This document shows, piece by piece, positions 22,869 to 30,714 of a DNA stretch of 64,000 nucleotides. Within the stretch, counting starts at the first letter, position 1, and every line of letters starts with the position of its first letter. The notes below the pieces were generated by a model. The model made no database searches and was not told the origin of the DNA. It worked only from the letters and a program-made list of their open reading frames with translations. Source of the stretch: Pseudomonadota bacterium (GTDB taxonomy: Bacteria > Pseudomonadota > Gammaproteobacteria > Steroidobacterales > Steroidobacteraceae); NCBI GenBank assembly GCA_021785405.1, contig JAJYFF010000007.1:1-64000 (forward strand), written 5' to 3'. The translations under genes were made by a program, and so were the position numbers.

Positions 22869-24254
22869 TCAGCTACCGAAGCCGCTGGCTTTGCGGATCC
22901 GGCCGGTGTCCCCGACCGGGACCGCGCCCGCGGGCCGCGGGTCTCCCGCGGTACCGACCGACTCCTGCAGCGCCGGCAGACGCGAGGAGGTCGAACCGAC
23001 GACCGTGGTCGCGCCCGCGTCGGCCAAACGGAAGCCGGCGACGGACTTGCGCAATTGCGCCGCGAGAGCCGCGAGCTTCGACACCGACGTGGAGGTCGTC
23101 GAGGAACCATCGGCGGTCTGGCTCGAAATCTCGCGCAGCACCTGCATGTTCTTCGAGATGTTGCCCGCCGCGGCTGCCTGCTGTCGAGCGCTCGCGGAGA
23201 TGTTCTGCACGAGGCTGGCGATCTGATTCGACACTTGTTCGATTTCCTCGAGCGCCGCGCCGGCGTTCTCGGCGAGCAGGGCGCCACCGACCACGTCGGT
23301 CGTGCTGCGCTCCATCGAGACCACGGCCTCGTTGGTGTCGGTCTGAATCGTGCGAACCAGCACCTCGATCTGCTTGGTTGCGTTCGCGGCGCGTTCCGCG
23401 AGCCGCTGGACCTCGTCGGCGACGACCGCGAAGCCGCGGCCCGCCTCGCCCGCCATCGACGCTTGAATCGACGCGTTGAGCGCGAGGATGTTGGTTTGCT
23501 CGGCGATGTCGTTGATGAGTTCGACGATGTTGCCGATCTCCTGGGAGCTCTCACCGAGGCGCTTGATCCGCTTGCTGGTCTCCTGGATCGTCTCGCGGAT
23601 CGCGTTCATGCCGTCGATCGTGCGCCGCACGGCATCCCCGCCCTTGTGCGCGATGTCGACCGAGTGCCGCGCGACGTCCGAGCATCGCTCCGCGTTCCCG
23701 GACACCTCCTCGATCGACGCGGCCATCTCCGCGACCGACTCGCTGGCGGCCGAGATCTGCCGCGATTGCGCGGCGCTCGCCTTCGCCATGTGCGCGACGG
23801 CGGATTGCGCCTGCTTGGTTGCACCGTCGAGCTGGATCGCGCCCGCATTGATCGTCGTCACGAGCTCGCGCAGCGCTTCGATCGCATAGTTGATCGAATC
23901 GGCGATCGCGCCGGTGATGTCTTCGGTCACCGTCGCCTGGACCGTGAGGTCGCCGTCGGCGAGGTTCGACAGCTCGTCGAGCAGGCGCATGATCGCGTCC
24001 TGGTTGCGGTCGTTCTCTCGAGCACGCGTCTCGGCTTCGCGGCGCCGGTCGACCGCGTTGCGGTATACCCACACGAGTGCGGCCAGGCAGCCGAGCGCGA
24101 TCGCGAGCGCGGCGACCACGCCGAGTTGCCGGATGCCGAACGCGCCGGCGCCGGCGACCGTCAGGATTCCGGCGACCAGCACCCCGAGCGCGGCCAGTCC
24201 GGCCAGCACCGGTGCGATCAGCGCCCATCGATTGGCTTCATTCTGTCCGTTCAT
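22869..24254 (-). CDS. pilJ: PilJ-type methyl-accepting protein lacking the periplasmic domain
   Basis: PilJ is the receptor of the Pil-Chp system. The 461-residue product has two transmembrane segments (about 11-35 and 43-64) joined by only about seven residues, so there is almost no periplasmic part. Pseudomonas PilJ is about 680 residues with a large periplasmic sensor. The rest is typical: a PilJ HAMP (ADGDLTVQATVTEDITGAIA at about 100-119) and the signalling hairpin (ILALNASIQASMAGEAGRGF). The C-terminal 50 residues are flexible. It lies between pilI (18 bp) and chpA (23 bp). Signals must therefore enter through the membrane, the cytoplasm or partner proteins. Confidence 0.92.
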   Translation of the reverse strand: MNGQNEANRWALIAPVLAGLAALGVLVAGILTVAGAGAFGIRQLGVVAALAIALGCLAALVWVYRNAVDRRREAETRARENDRNQDAIMRLLDELSNLADGDLTVQATVTEDITGAIADSINYAIEALRELVTTINAGAIQLDGATKQAQSAVAHMAKASAAQSRQISAASESVAEMAASIEEVSGNAERCSDVARHSVDIAHKGGDAVRRTIDGMNAIRETIQETSKRIKRLGESSQEIGNIVELINDIAEQTNILALNASIQASMAGEAGRGFAVVADEVQRLAERAANATKQIEVLVRTIQTDTNEAVVSMERSTTDVVGGALLAENAGAALEEIEQVSNQIASLVQNISASARQQAAAAGNISKNMQVLREISSQTADGSSTTSTSVSKLAALAAQLRKSVAGFRLADAGATTVVGSTSSRLPALQESVGTAGDPRPAGAVPVGDTGRIRKASGFGS

Positions 24255-24272
24255 TCGTGCCTCCGAGGACGC

Positions 24273-24851
24273 TCAGCTCGCCGCCTGCAGGAAACTCGCG
24301 CTCTCCAGGAGACTCTTCATGCTCAGGACCGGCCACAGCTCGCCGCCGCGCCGGAACGCGCCCGCGAGGTAGCTGTCGCAACGAATCACCGTCGGCGGCG
24401 GTTCGGCGCTGAATTCGCCTTCGGCGAAGCGCCGGAATCCGTGCACCTCGTCGACGACCAGACCGGCGGGGATTTCGCGGTGATTGACGACGACGACCCG
24501 GGAGTTCCGTCCGATCGCGGTCGTGCCACTGCCGAGGAACTGCCGCAGATCGATCAGCGGGAGGAGCTGACCGCGGACGTTCGCGAGCCCCTTGATCCAC
24601 GATTTGGCGCCCGGGATCCGGGTCACCGACGGCGGGTACCCGAGGACCTCGCGCGTCTCCTCGCGAGCGATGAGAAACGTCTCCCCGCCGATCCGGAACG
24701 CGACGCCGACCCATTCGCGGCCGACCGAGGCTTCCGTGGCGACCCCCTCGTTCTTCGTGCGACTGCGCCTCTCGAGTTCGCGCAGGAGCTCGAACGGGCG
24801 ATCCCGGAGGTCGCGAAGGCCGGCGCCGGCGACACCGTCGGCTCCGTTCAT
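24273..24851 (-). CDS. pilI: CheW-like adaptor PilI
   Basis: PilI links PilJ to ChpA. The ATG at 24851 overlaps the pilH stop by 4 bp (ATGA) and gives 192 residues; a longer open frame upstream lies inside pilH and is not family-like. The N-terminal segment DRPFELLRELERRSR is characteristic of PilI. The CheW domain covers about 45-185 (WVGVAFRIGGETFLIAREE, GLANVRGQLLPLIDLRQFLG). Confidence 0.93.
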   Translation of the reverse strand: MNGADGVAGAGLRDLRDRPFELLRELERRSRTKNEGVATEASVGREWVGVAFRIGGETFLIAREETREVLGYPPSVTRIPGAKSWIKGLANVRGQLLPLIDLRQFLGSGTTAIGRNSRVVVVNHREIPAGLVVDEVHGFRRFAEGEFSAEPPPTVIRCDSYLAGAFRRGGELWPVLSMKSLLESASFLQAAS

Positions 24852-25213
24852 ACCGCGAGCGCCGCTTGCGCCTTCTGCACCAGGGTTTGCACCGACACGG
24901 GCTTCACCAAGTAGTCGACGGCGCCTTGCCGCAGCCCCCAAACACGATCGGTCTCCTGCCCCTTGGTCGTGACCATGATGATCGGGATCAGCCGCGTCTC
25001 CGGATCGTTCGCGAGCGTTCGCGTCGCCTGATAGCCGTTCACGCCGGGCATCACGATGTCCATGAAGATCAGGTCGGGCTTCATCTCCTTCGCCTTGCGG
25101 ATGCCCTCCGCGCCGTTCTCGGCCGCGGCGGTTTGAAACCCGTGCTTCTCGAGTGCCTTTTGCATCACGAACACTTCGGTGGGCGAATCGTCGACGATCA
25201 AGATCAATGCCAT
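24848..25213 (-). CDS. pilH: Twitching response regulator PilH
   Basis: This is a 121-residue single REC domain with acidic residues D8 and D9, phospho-acceptor D52 (LIFMDIVMPGVNGY) and the conserved lysine in YLVKPV near residue 103. In Pseudomonas PilH opposes PilG and acts on pilus retraction control. It sits 13 bp after pilG and overlaps pilI by 4 bp. Confidence 0.94.
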   Translation of the reverse strand: MALILIVDDSPTEVFVMQKALEKHGFQTAAAENGAEGIRKAKEMKPDLIFMDIVMPGVNGYQATRTLANDPETRLIPIIMVTTKGQETDRVWGLRQGAVDYLVKPVSVQTLVQKAQAALAV

Positions 25214-25226
25214 CGCTGCGTCTCCG

Positions 25227-25622
25227 TCACTTGCTCACGTGCGCCTCGATCGCGCCGAGCAACTCGTCTTTCGTGAAGGGTTTGGTCAGGTAGTGCTCCG
25301 ACCCGACGATCCGTCCCCGCGCGCGGTCGAACAACCCGTCCTTGCTGGAGAGCATGATCACCGGTATCTGCTTGAACACCTTGTTGTGCTTGATCAACGA
25401 GCAGGTTTGGTAGCCGTCGAGCCGCGGCATCATGATATCGACGAACACGATGTCCGGTTGATGGTCGGCGATCTTCGACAACGCGTCGAAACCGTCGATC
25501 GCGGTGAACACTTCGCAGCCTTCCTTGCTGAGCAGCGTCTCGGCGGTCCGGCGGATCGTCTTGCTGTCGTCGATGACCAGCACCTTCAAGCCGGTCAATT
25601 TGGTTTTTTCGGTGGCGCTCAT
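25227..25622 (-). CDS. pilG: Twitching response regulator PilG
   Basis: PilG is the first gene of the operon and the main output of ChpA in pseudomonads, promoting pilus extension and cAMP production. The start at 25622 has an AAGGAC site upstream and gives 131 residues. The REC domain shows D18, D19, phospho-acceptor D62 (VFVDIMMPRLDGY) and the YLTKPF lysine. It is divergent from gshB across 248 bp that should hold the promoters of both; I could not assign a convincing pair of hexamers there. Confidence 0.95.
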   Translation of the reverse strand: MSATEKTKLTGLKVLVIDDSKTIRRTAETLLSKEGCEVFTAIDGFDALSKIADHQPDIVFVDIMMPRLDGYQTCSLIKHNKVFKQIPVIMLSSKDGLFDRARGRIVGSEHYLTKPFTKDELLGAIEAHVSK

Positions 25623-25788
25623 GCTGTCCTTCGAAAGCGGTCGGTGCCGTCCAAGCCAAGACCCCCGAGCGGGCGCGCGTCTTTTCCAGTAGATCGGGAA
25701 CTTTTTAACATATCCGGCCAACCCCGGCCACGCCGCCCGGATCACATTTCGAGCCATACGGAGCCAAACGACGGCGGACTGGTTCACA

Positions 25789-25800
25789 ATTTCCGGAAAT
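25789..25800. repeat. Perfect 12-bp palindrome between pilG and gshB
   Basis: The sequence ATTTCCGGAAAT is self-complementary and lies in the divergent intergenic region, 167 bp before the pilG start and 71 bp before gshB. Its position is suitable for an operator, but no regulator is identified. Confidence 0.35.
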
Positions 25801-25870
25801 GGCGCCGCCACGGGGGGCTTGCGCTAGACTGCGGGCGCGCGGGCGCGCCGAGCGACCCACAGAGGACCCG

Positions 25871-26833
25871 ATGCCAACCGAAGCCCACCTGCTCGTCGTA
25901 ATGGACCCGATCGGGTCGATCAAGCCGGCGAAGGACAGTACGCTCGCGATGCTGCTGGCCGCCCAGCGGTCCGGGTTCGAGTTGCTCTACGCCGAACAGA
26001 AGGACATCGGACTGCGCGACGGAATCGCCTGGGGCCGGTTGGCGCCGCTGCGGGTCCGGGACGATCCTCGCCACTGGTTCGAACTCGCGCCTGCCGCGAT
26101 GCGGCGACTGGGCGATTGCGACGCGATCCTGATGCGCAAGGACCCGCCGTTCGATACGGAGTACGTCTACACGACCTACATCCTCGATCGGGCGCGCGAC
26201 CAGGGCGCGCTGGTGGTCAATGACCCGCGCGGCCTGCGCGACATGAACGAGAAAGTCTACACCGCCTGGTTCCCGGAATGCTGCGCGCCCACGCTGATCA
26301 CGCGCGACATGGGGGACATGGCGGAGTTCCTGCGCGAGCATCGCAAAGTGGTCTGCAAGCCCTTGCACGGGATGGGCGGGCGGTCGATCTTCGTGCTCGA
26401 GGAAGGCGACAAGAACCGCAACGTGGTCTTCGAGACCCTGACCGACTACGGGAGCCGATACGCGATCGCCCAACGCTATCTCCCCGAGATCACGACCGCC
26501 GGGGATTGCCGGATCATCCTGGTCGACGGCGAGCCGGTTCCGTTCGCGCTGCAGCGCATGCCGAGCGACAGCGACCATCGGGGAAATCTCGCCGCGGGCG
26601 CGCGCGCCGAGAGCCGGGCGCTGACCGATCGCGATCGTTGGTTGTGCGAGCGCATCGGTCCGACCTTGCGCGATGCGGGCATGGTCTTCGTCGGGCTGGA
26701 CGTGATCGGCGACTACGTGACCGAGATCAACGTCACCAGCCCGACCGGGATTCGCGAGCTCGACAAGAAGCACGACCTCGATATCGGCGGTATGCTGCTC
26801 ACGGCGATATCGAGGCGACTGGAACGTTCGTGA
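25871..26833 (+). CDS. gshB: Glutathione synthetase
   Basis: GshB joins gamma-glutamylcysteine and glycine. The ATG at 25871 follows an AGAGGA site and gives 320 residues (E. coli 316). ATP-grasp signatures include MDPIGSIKPAKDST at the N-terminus, MRKDPPFDTEY, VVCKPLHGMGGRSIF, RYLPEITTAGDCRI and VTEINVTSPTGIREL. It overlaps the tonB3 GTG start by 4 bp. The pilG-gshB-tonB3-yqgE-ruvX-pyrB order is as in Pseudomonas. Confidence 0.96.
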   Translation: MPTEAHLLVVMDPIGSIKPAKDSTLAMLLAAQRSGFELLYAEQKDIGLRDGIAWGRLAPLRVRDDPRHWFELAPAAMRRLGDCDAILMRKDPPFDTEYVYTTYILDRARDQGALVVNDPRGLRDMNEKVYTAWFPECCAPTLITRDMGDMAEFLREHRKVVCKPLHGMGGRSIFVLEEGDKNRNVVFETLTDYGSRYAIAQRYLPEITTAGDCRIILVDGEPVPFALQRMPSDSDHRGNLAAGARAESRALTDRDRWLCERIGPTLRDAGMVFVGLDVIGDYVTEINVTSPTGIRELDKKHDLDIGGMLLTAISRRLERS

Positions 26834-27789
26834 ATTCGGAGCTGCTCGGGGCCGGGCTGCCGCCGGCGCAGGATCGTCTGCTGACGACGCTGTTCCTGGC
26901 GGCCTTGCTGCACGGCATCCTCATTCTAGGGGTCGGGTTCGGCGCACCGAGAATCGCGCGCGACCACGACACCGCGCGCGGAATGCAGGTGATCCTGGTG
27001 GGCGACCAAGCCCCGGCCGTCGCCCGCAATCCGCGGGCCGCGTACCTCGCGCAGCGCAGCCAGCGAGGCGCCGGCAACACGCTCACCCACGGGCGCGCGC
27101 GGATCCCCAAGTCCTCGCCGGCACCGATGGACCACCCCGGGGTCACCGGGGGTCAGGCGCTGCGTTACCCGTCGCTGCCGCAGGGTGGCGACTCGGACGA
27201 CGCCGTGATCACGACCACCGCGCCGCAGACCCGGATCGTCTATCAACGGCCGTCGCAACCGCTGCCCTCGGCCGCGACGCTTCCGGTACGGCTCGAGAAC
27301 CGCCCGGACCTGCGGATGGAGGCGAACGCGGACGGCGTCGAATTACGGCTCCGCGGCAAGGCGCGCCGCTCGCTGTGGATCGCCGCCGACACCCGGGCGA
27401 TCGACGTCGCCGAGTACCTCGACGCATGGCGGCGTCACGTCGAGCGAATCGGCACCCTGAACTTCCCGAACGCCGCGCGCCTCGCCGGCGGCTCGGGAAC
27501 GCCGTTGATCCAGGCGACGATCGACGCGAACGGGCACCTGGCGGCCGTGCGTATCCGCCGCAGCAGCGGCAATCCGGCGATCGACGACGCGGCGATCCGG
27601 ATCCTGCAGATCGCCACGCCGTTCACCCCGTTTCCGCGCGCGCTCGCCGCGAGGCACGATGCGATCCGGATCACCTACGCTTGGGAATTCCTCGCCGGCA
27701 GGCCGGGCGGCTCGCGCATCTACACCGTGCCGCCGGCGGCACCAGCCGCCGCCCCGGGGACTCGCCATCGCCCGCCCGGTGCGCGATGA
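26830..27789 (+). CDS. tonB3: TonB-family energy transducer (TonB3-like)
   Basis: The GTG at 26830 overlaps gshB by 4 bp and gives 319 residues with one N-terminal transmembrane segment (about 18-36, LLTTLFLAALLHGILILGVGF), a long disordered periplasmic region and a C-terminal TonB domain at about 215-300 (TLIQATIDANGHLAAVRIRRSSG-type fold). Position between gshB and yqgE equals Pseudomonas TonB3, which is needed for twitching motility and pilus assembly rather than iron uptake. No exbB or exbD is in the window. The role in pili is inferred from synteny. Confidence 0.85.
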   Translation: MNSELLGAGLPPAQDRLLTTLFLAALLHGILILGVGFGAPRIARDHDTARGMQVILVGDQAPAVARNPRAAYLAQRSQRGAGNTLTHGRARIPKSSPAPMDHPGVTGGQALRYPSLPQGGDSDDAVITTTAPQTRIVYQRPSQPLPSAATLPVRLENRPDLRMEANADGVELRLRGKARRSLWIAADTRAIDVAEYLDAWRRHVERIGTLNFPNAARLAGGSGTPLIQATIDANGHLAAVRIRRSSGNPAIDDAAIRILQIATPFTPFPRALAARHDAIRITYAWEFLAGRPGGSRIYTVPPAAPAAAPGTRHRPPGAR

Positions 27790-27799
27790 TGCTTCGGTG

Positions 27800-28363
27800 A
27801 TGAGCGAATCCGGCTACCTGACGAATCAGTTGCTGATCGCGATGCCGGCGATGAGCGACCCGAACTTCGCGCAGAGCGTCGCGCTGGTCTGCGATCACGG
27901 TCCTCGCGGCGCACTCGCGTTGATCGTGAACAAACCGCTGCCGATGCGCCTCGGCGAAATCTTCGAGCAATTGGAGATCGAGATCCCGAACGGACCGGTG
28001 ACCGAGCGCCCGGTGCTCCGTGGCGGCCCGATGCAGACCGACCGCGGCTTCGTCGTGCACACCGCCGAGGGCCAGTGGGATTCGACGCTGCGCGTCTCGG
28101 AGCAGCTGCACGTGACGACGTCCCGGGACGTCCTCGCCGCGATCGCGCGAGGCGACGGACCTGGCGACGCGATCGTCGCGCTCGGCTACGCCGGCTGGGA
28201 CGGCGGCCAGCTGGAGGACGAGATCCGCGCGAACGCGTGGCTGAACGCGCCGGTCGATCGCGGCATCCTCTTCGACCTGCCGTACGAGGATCGCTGGGAA
28301 GCCGCCGCCCGACTGCTCGGCGTCGATCTCGCCCGGATCAGCCCGCTGAGCGGCAATGCCTGA
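27800..28363 (+). CDS. yqgE: YqgE/AlgH family protein
   Basis: This is a conserved protein of unclear biochemical role; AlgH was named for an effect on alginate expression. The ATG at 27800 gives 187 residues. Family blocks are YLTNQLLIAMPAMSDPNFAQSV, LALIVNKPL, VLRGGPMQTDRGFVVH and ALGYAGWDGGQLEDEI. It follows tonB3 by 10 bp and overlaps ruvX by 8 bp. An adjacent GTG one codon earlier is an alternative start. Confidence 0.93.
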   Translation: MSESGYLTNQLLIAMPAMSDPNFAQSVALVCDHGPRGALALIVNKPLPMRLGEIFEQLEIEIPNGPVTERPVLRGGPMQTDRGFVVHTAEGQWDSTLRVSEQLHVTTSRDVLAAIARGDGPGDAIVALGYAGWDGGQLEDEIRANAWLNAPVDRGILFDLPYEDRWEAAARLLGVDLARISPLSGNA

Positions 28364-28835
28364 GCGGTCGAGTCGCGGCCCACCGCGGCTCGTCCTCGCG
28401 TTCGACTACGGCAGGCGCAGGATGGGCGTCGCCTGCGGCGACACCCTCAGCCGATCCGCGACGGCATTGCGGGGACTGCAGTTGCCCGACGGCGTCGTTC
28501 CCTGGCGCGAGGTCGGGGCGCTGTTCGAGGAATGGCGCCCGGCGGTGGCGGTCGTCGGCCTGCCGTATAATGCCGACGGCACCGAGGGCGCGCTCGCGCG
28601 CGAGTCGCGCGCGTTCGCCACGCAGTTGGCCGGACGGTTCGCGTTGCCCGTGCACCTCGTCGACGAACGTTATTCGTCGCTCGCGGCCACCGAGCGGCTG
28701 CGCCTCGCACGCGAGACGGGAGTACGCCGTCGCCGCGTCACGAAGAGCGACGTCGACGCCGCTGCGGCCTGCGTGATACTGGAGCGTTGGTTCGACGAAA
28801 CGGATGGCGGAGCGAATGCGATCACAGACCGATAA
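28356..28835 (+). CDS. ruvX: Holliday junction resolvase-like RuvX (YqgF)
   Basis: The 159-residue RNase H-fold nuclease shows the catalytic aspartates: the first in LAFDYGRRRMGVACGD, the later DERYSSLAA segment and the C-terminal DVDAAAACVILE. YqgF proteins act on pre-16S rRNA 5' ends or branched DNA. It overlaps both neighbours, yqgE by 8 bp and pyrB by 32 bp, so it is part of a tightly coupled operon. Confidence 0.93.
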   Translation: MPERSSRGPPRLVLAFDYGRRRMGVACGDTLSRSATALRGLQLPDGVVPWREVGALFEEWRPAVAVVGLPYNADGTEGALARESRAFATQLAGRFALPVHLVDERYSSLAATERLRLARETGVRRRRVTKSDVDAAAACVILERWFDETDGGANAITDR

Positions 28836-29784
28836 CGCGGGCGGACTGCGCCACCTCGTGACCCTCGATGGACTACCGCGGTCGCTCCTGACCGCGATCC
28901 TCGACCGCGCCGAATCCTACAAGCGGATCCCCGGGCAACCCGCCTACGAAGGACGCGAACTCGCCGCCGTCACGGTCGCGAACCTGTTCTTCGAGCCGAG
29001 CACGCGGACACGGGCGTCGTTCGACTTGGCGGCGCGCCGCCTCGGCGCGCACGTGCTCAACCTCGACCTGCAGTCGAGTTCGCGGGTCAAGGGCGAGACG
29101 ATGCTCGACACGATCTACACGCTCGAGGCGATGAACACGGACGTGTTCGTGATCCGGGACTCCGAAGCCGGCATGCCGGAGTTCCTGATCGATCACGTCG
29201 CGCCCCACGTCTCGGTGATCAGTGCCGGCGAAGCCCACCTGTCGCACCCGACGCAGGGCCTGCTCGACGTGATGACGATCCGCGCCCACAAGCGTCGACT
29301 CGAAGACCTGAAGGTCGCGATCGTCGGCGACATCAAGCATTCGAGGGTCGCGCGCTCGAGCGCCCGGGCGCTCGCGACCCTGGGGACGACGGACCTGCGG
29401 ATCGTCGGCCCGCAGCGGCTGTTGCCCGGCGAACACGAGTTTCCCGGCGCGACGCGTTTCACCCGGATCGAGGACGGGATCGCCGGGGCCGACGTCGTGA
29501 TGATGCTGCGCATCCAGAAGGAACGGATGGTCGAGGCGGCCGCGCTCGACGGCGAAGCTTACTTTCGCGAGTACGGGCTCACCGCGAAGCGCCTCGCGCT
29601 CGCCGCGCCGGATGCGATCGTGATGCATCCCGGGCCGATGAACCGCGGCGTCGAAATCGATTCGGACGTCGCCGACGGCCCGCATTCGGTGATCCGCGAG
29701 CAGGTCAACAACGGCGTCGCGGTCCGGATGGCGGTGCTCGCCGCGATCGCCGCAACGCTGACTCGTCATCGCCGTCCGCTGTGA
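28804..29784 (+). CDS. pyrB: Aspartate carbamoyltransferase catalytic subunit
   Basis: PyrB makes carbamoyl aspartate, the committed step of pyrimidine synthesis. The 326-residue protein has FFEPSTRTRASFDLA (carbamoyl phosphate site), SSSRVKGETMLDTI, HPTQGLLDVMTIR and MHPGPMNRGVEI. The first ATG (28804) lies inside ruvX; a second at 28816 is possible. PyrR, which separates these genes in Pseudomonas, is absent, and no pyrC-like gene follows. The 3' end overlaps the convergent psd gene by 80 bp. Confidence 0.95.
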   Translation: MAERMRSQTDNAGGLRHLVTLDGLPRSLLTAILDRAESYKRIPGQPAYEGRELAAVTVANLFFEPSTRTRASFDLAARRLGAHVLNLDLQSSSRVKGETMLDTIYTLEAMNTDVFVIRDSEAGMPEFLIDHVAPHVSVISAGEAHLSHPTQGLLDVMTIRAHKRRLEDLKVAIVGDIKHSRVARSSARALATLGTTDLRIVGPQRLLPGEHEFPGATRFTRIEDGIAGADVVMMLRIQKERMVEAAALDGEAYFREYGLTAKRLALAAPDAIVMHPGPMNRGVEIDSDVADGPHSVIREQVNNGVAVRMAVLAAIAATLTRHRRPL

Positions 29785-30655
29785 CCGCCCCGGCATCGAG
29801 GCGCATCAAGGCCTCGCCCATCCGGATCTCCCGGCCCGGACGGACGCCGGGACACAACGCGGTTCCGGCGGGCGCGAGCGCGATGATCGTCGAACCGTGC
29901 TCGAACCAGCCCATCTCCTCACCCTTCCCGAGGTAGGCGTCGCAGGCGATCCGGTTCGGCCCCCGATAGCGCAGGTGCAGCCGCACGTCGACGAAGCGCA
30001 GACGGATGCTCGCGACCAGGATCGCGGCGACCGGGACGAGCGTGATCAACGCCCCGGACGCGAGCCGACAGCGGATCACCGCGCGCTCGTTGCGGCAGAA
30101 CAGACGCTGCACCCGCGCGAGCGCCGGCGGATTGACGTTCCACGCATCACCGGCGACGTAGTCGATGCGCTCGACGGTGCAGTCGTGCGGCGCGTGGAAA
30201 CGGTGGTACATCCCGGCCCGCAGCCGCAAGGTCGCGAAGCAGCCGTTCTCGTACCCGGCCGCGAGCTCGCGATCCTGCAGGAGGTCCCCGAGCGTGTATC
30301 GGGAGTCCTTCGCCTGCACCAGCCAGCCTCGCTCGATCGTGCCGCACGCGCCGACGATCGCGTCACACGGACTCACGAGCCGCCGCGGATCGCCGACCAC
30401 GGGGCGTGCGCCCGGGCGCAGTCGGCGCGTGAAACACGCTTGTAGGCTCGCGTAGCGCGCACGTTCCGCGTCGCGCAGATCCAGGCCGCCGCAGCGGCGC
30501 CACAGCGCGAGTCCCGCCGCGACGAACCAGCGGTTCTCGTAGCGGCTGATCCGGCCCATCGCGAGCGTCGCCAAGCGACGGGGAATGCGGTTGCAGATCG
30601 CGAAATTCAGCGCGTCCCGCAACGCGAGGCGCCGGATCGGTCGACGCGTGGTCAT
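29705..30655 (-). CDS. psd: Phosphatidylserine decarboxylase family protein
   Basis: This membrane enzyme would convert phosphatidylserine to phosphatidylethanolamine. The 316-residue proenzyme shows SPCDAIVG (active-site Asp), YHRFHAPHDC (active-site His), and the self-cleavage site HGST in EEMGWFEHGSTIIAL, where the usual Leu of LGST is His. The Ser of GST would become the pyruvoyl group. The basic C-terminal tail (about 27 residues) is encoded in the 80 bp shared with pyrB and may be non-essential. It is divergent from the class III aminotransferase, 59 bp away. Confidence 0.88.
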   Translation of the reverse strand: MTTRRPIRRLALRDALNFAICNRIPRRLATLAMGRISRYENRWFVAAGLALWRRCGGLDLRDAERARYASLQACFTRRLRPGARPVVGDPRRLVSPCDAIVGACGTIERGWLVQAKDSRYTLGDLLQDRELAAGYENGCFATLRLRAGMYHRFHAPHDCTVERIDYVAGDAWNVNPPALARVQRLFCRNERAVIRCRLASGALITLVPVAAILVASIRLRFVDVRLHLRYRGPNRIACDAYLGKGEEMGWFEHGSTIIALAPAGTALCPGVRPGREIRMGEALMRLDAGAVTADGDDESALRRSRRAPPSGPRRRC

Positions 30656-30714
30656 CGAAACGTCATTCGCCGACCCTACAGTCGGCGCCGGGCCATCACC
30701 GAGGAGGCCCCGTC

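Noticed and set aside
29705-30655. psd as a dead enzyme because LGST reads HGST
   Set aside because: The Gly-Ser-Thr needed for self-cleavage is intact and the residue before it varies in the family.
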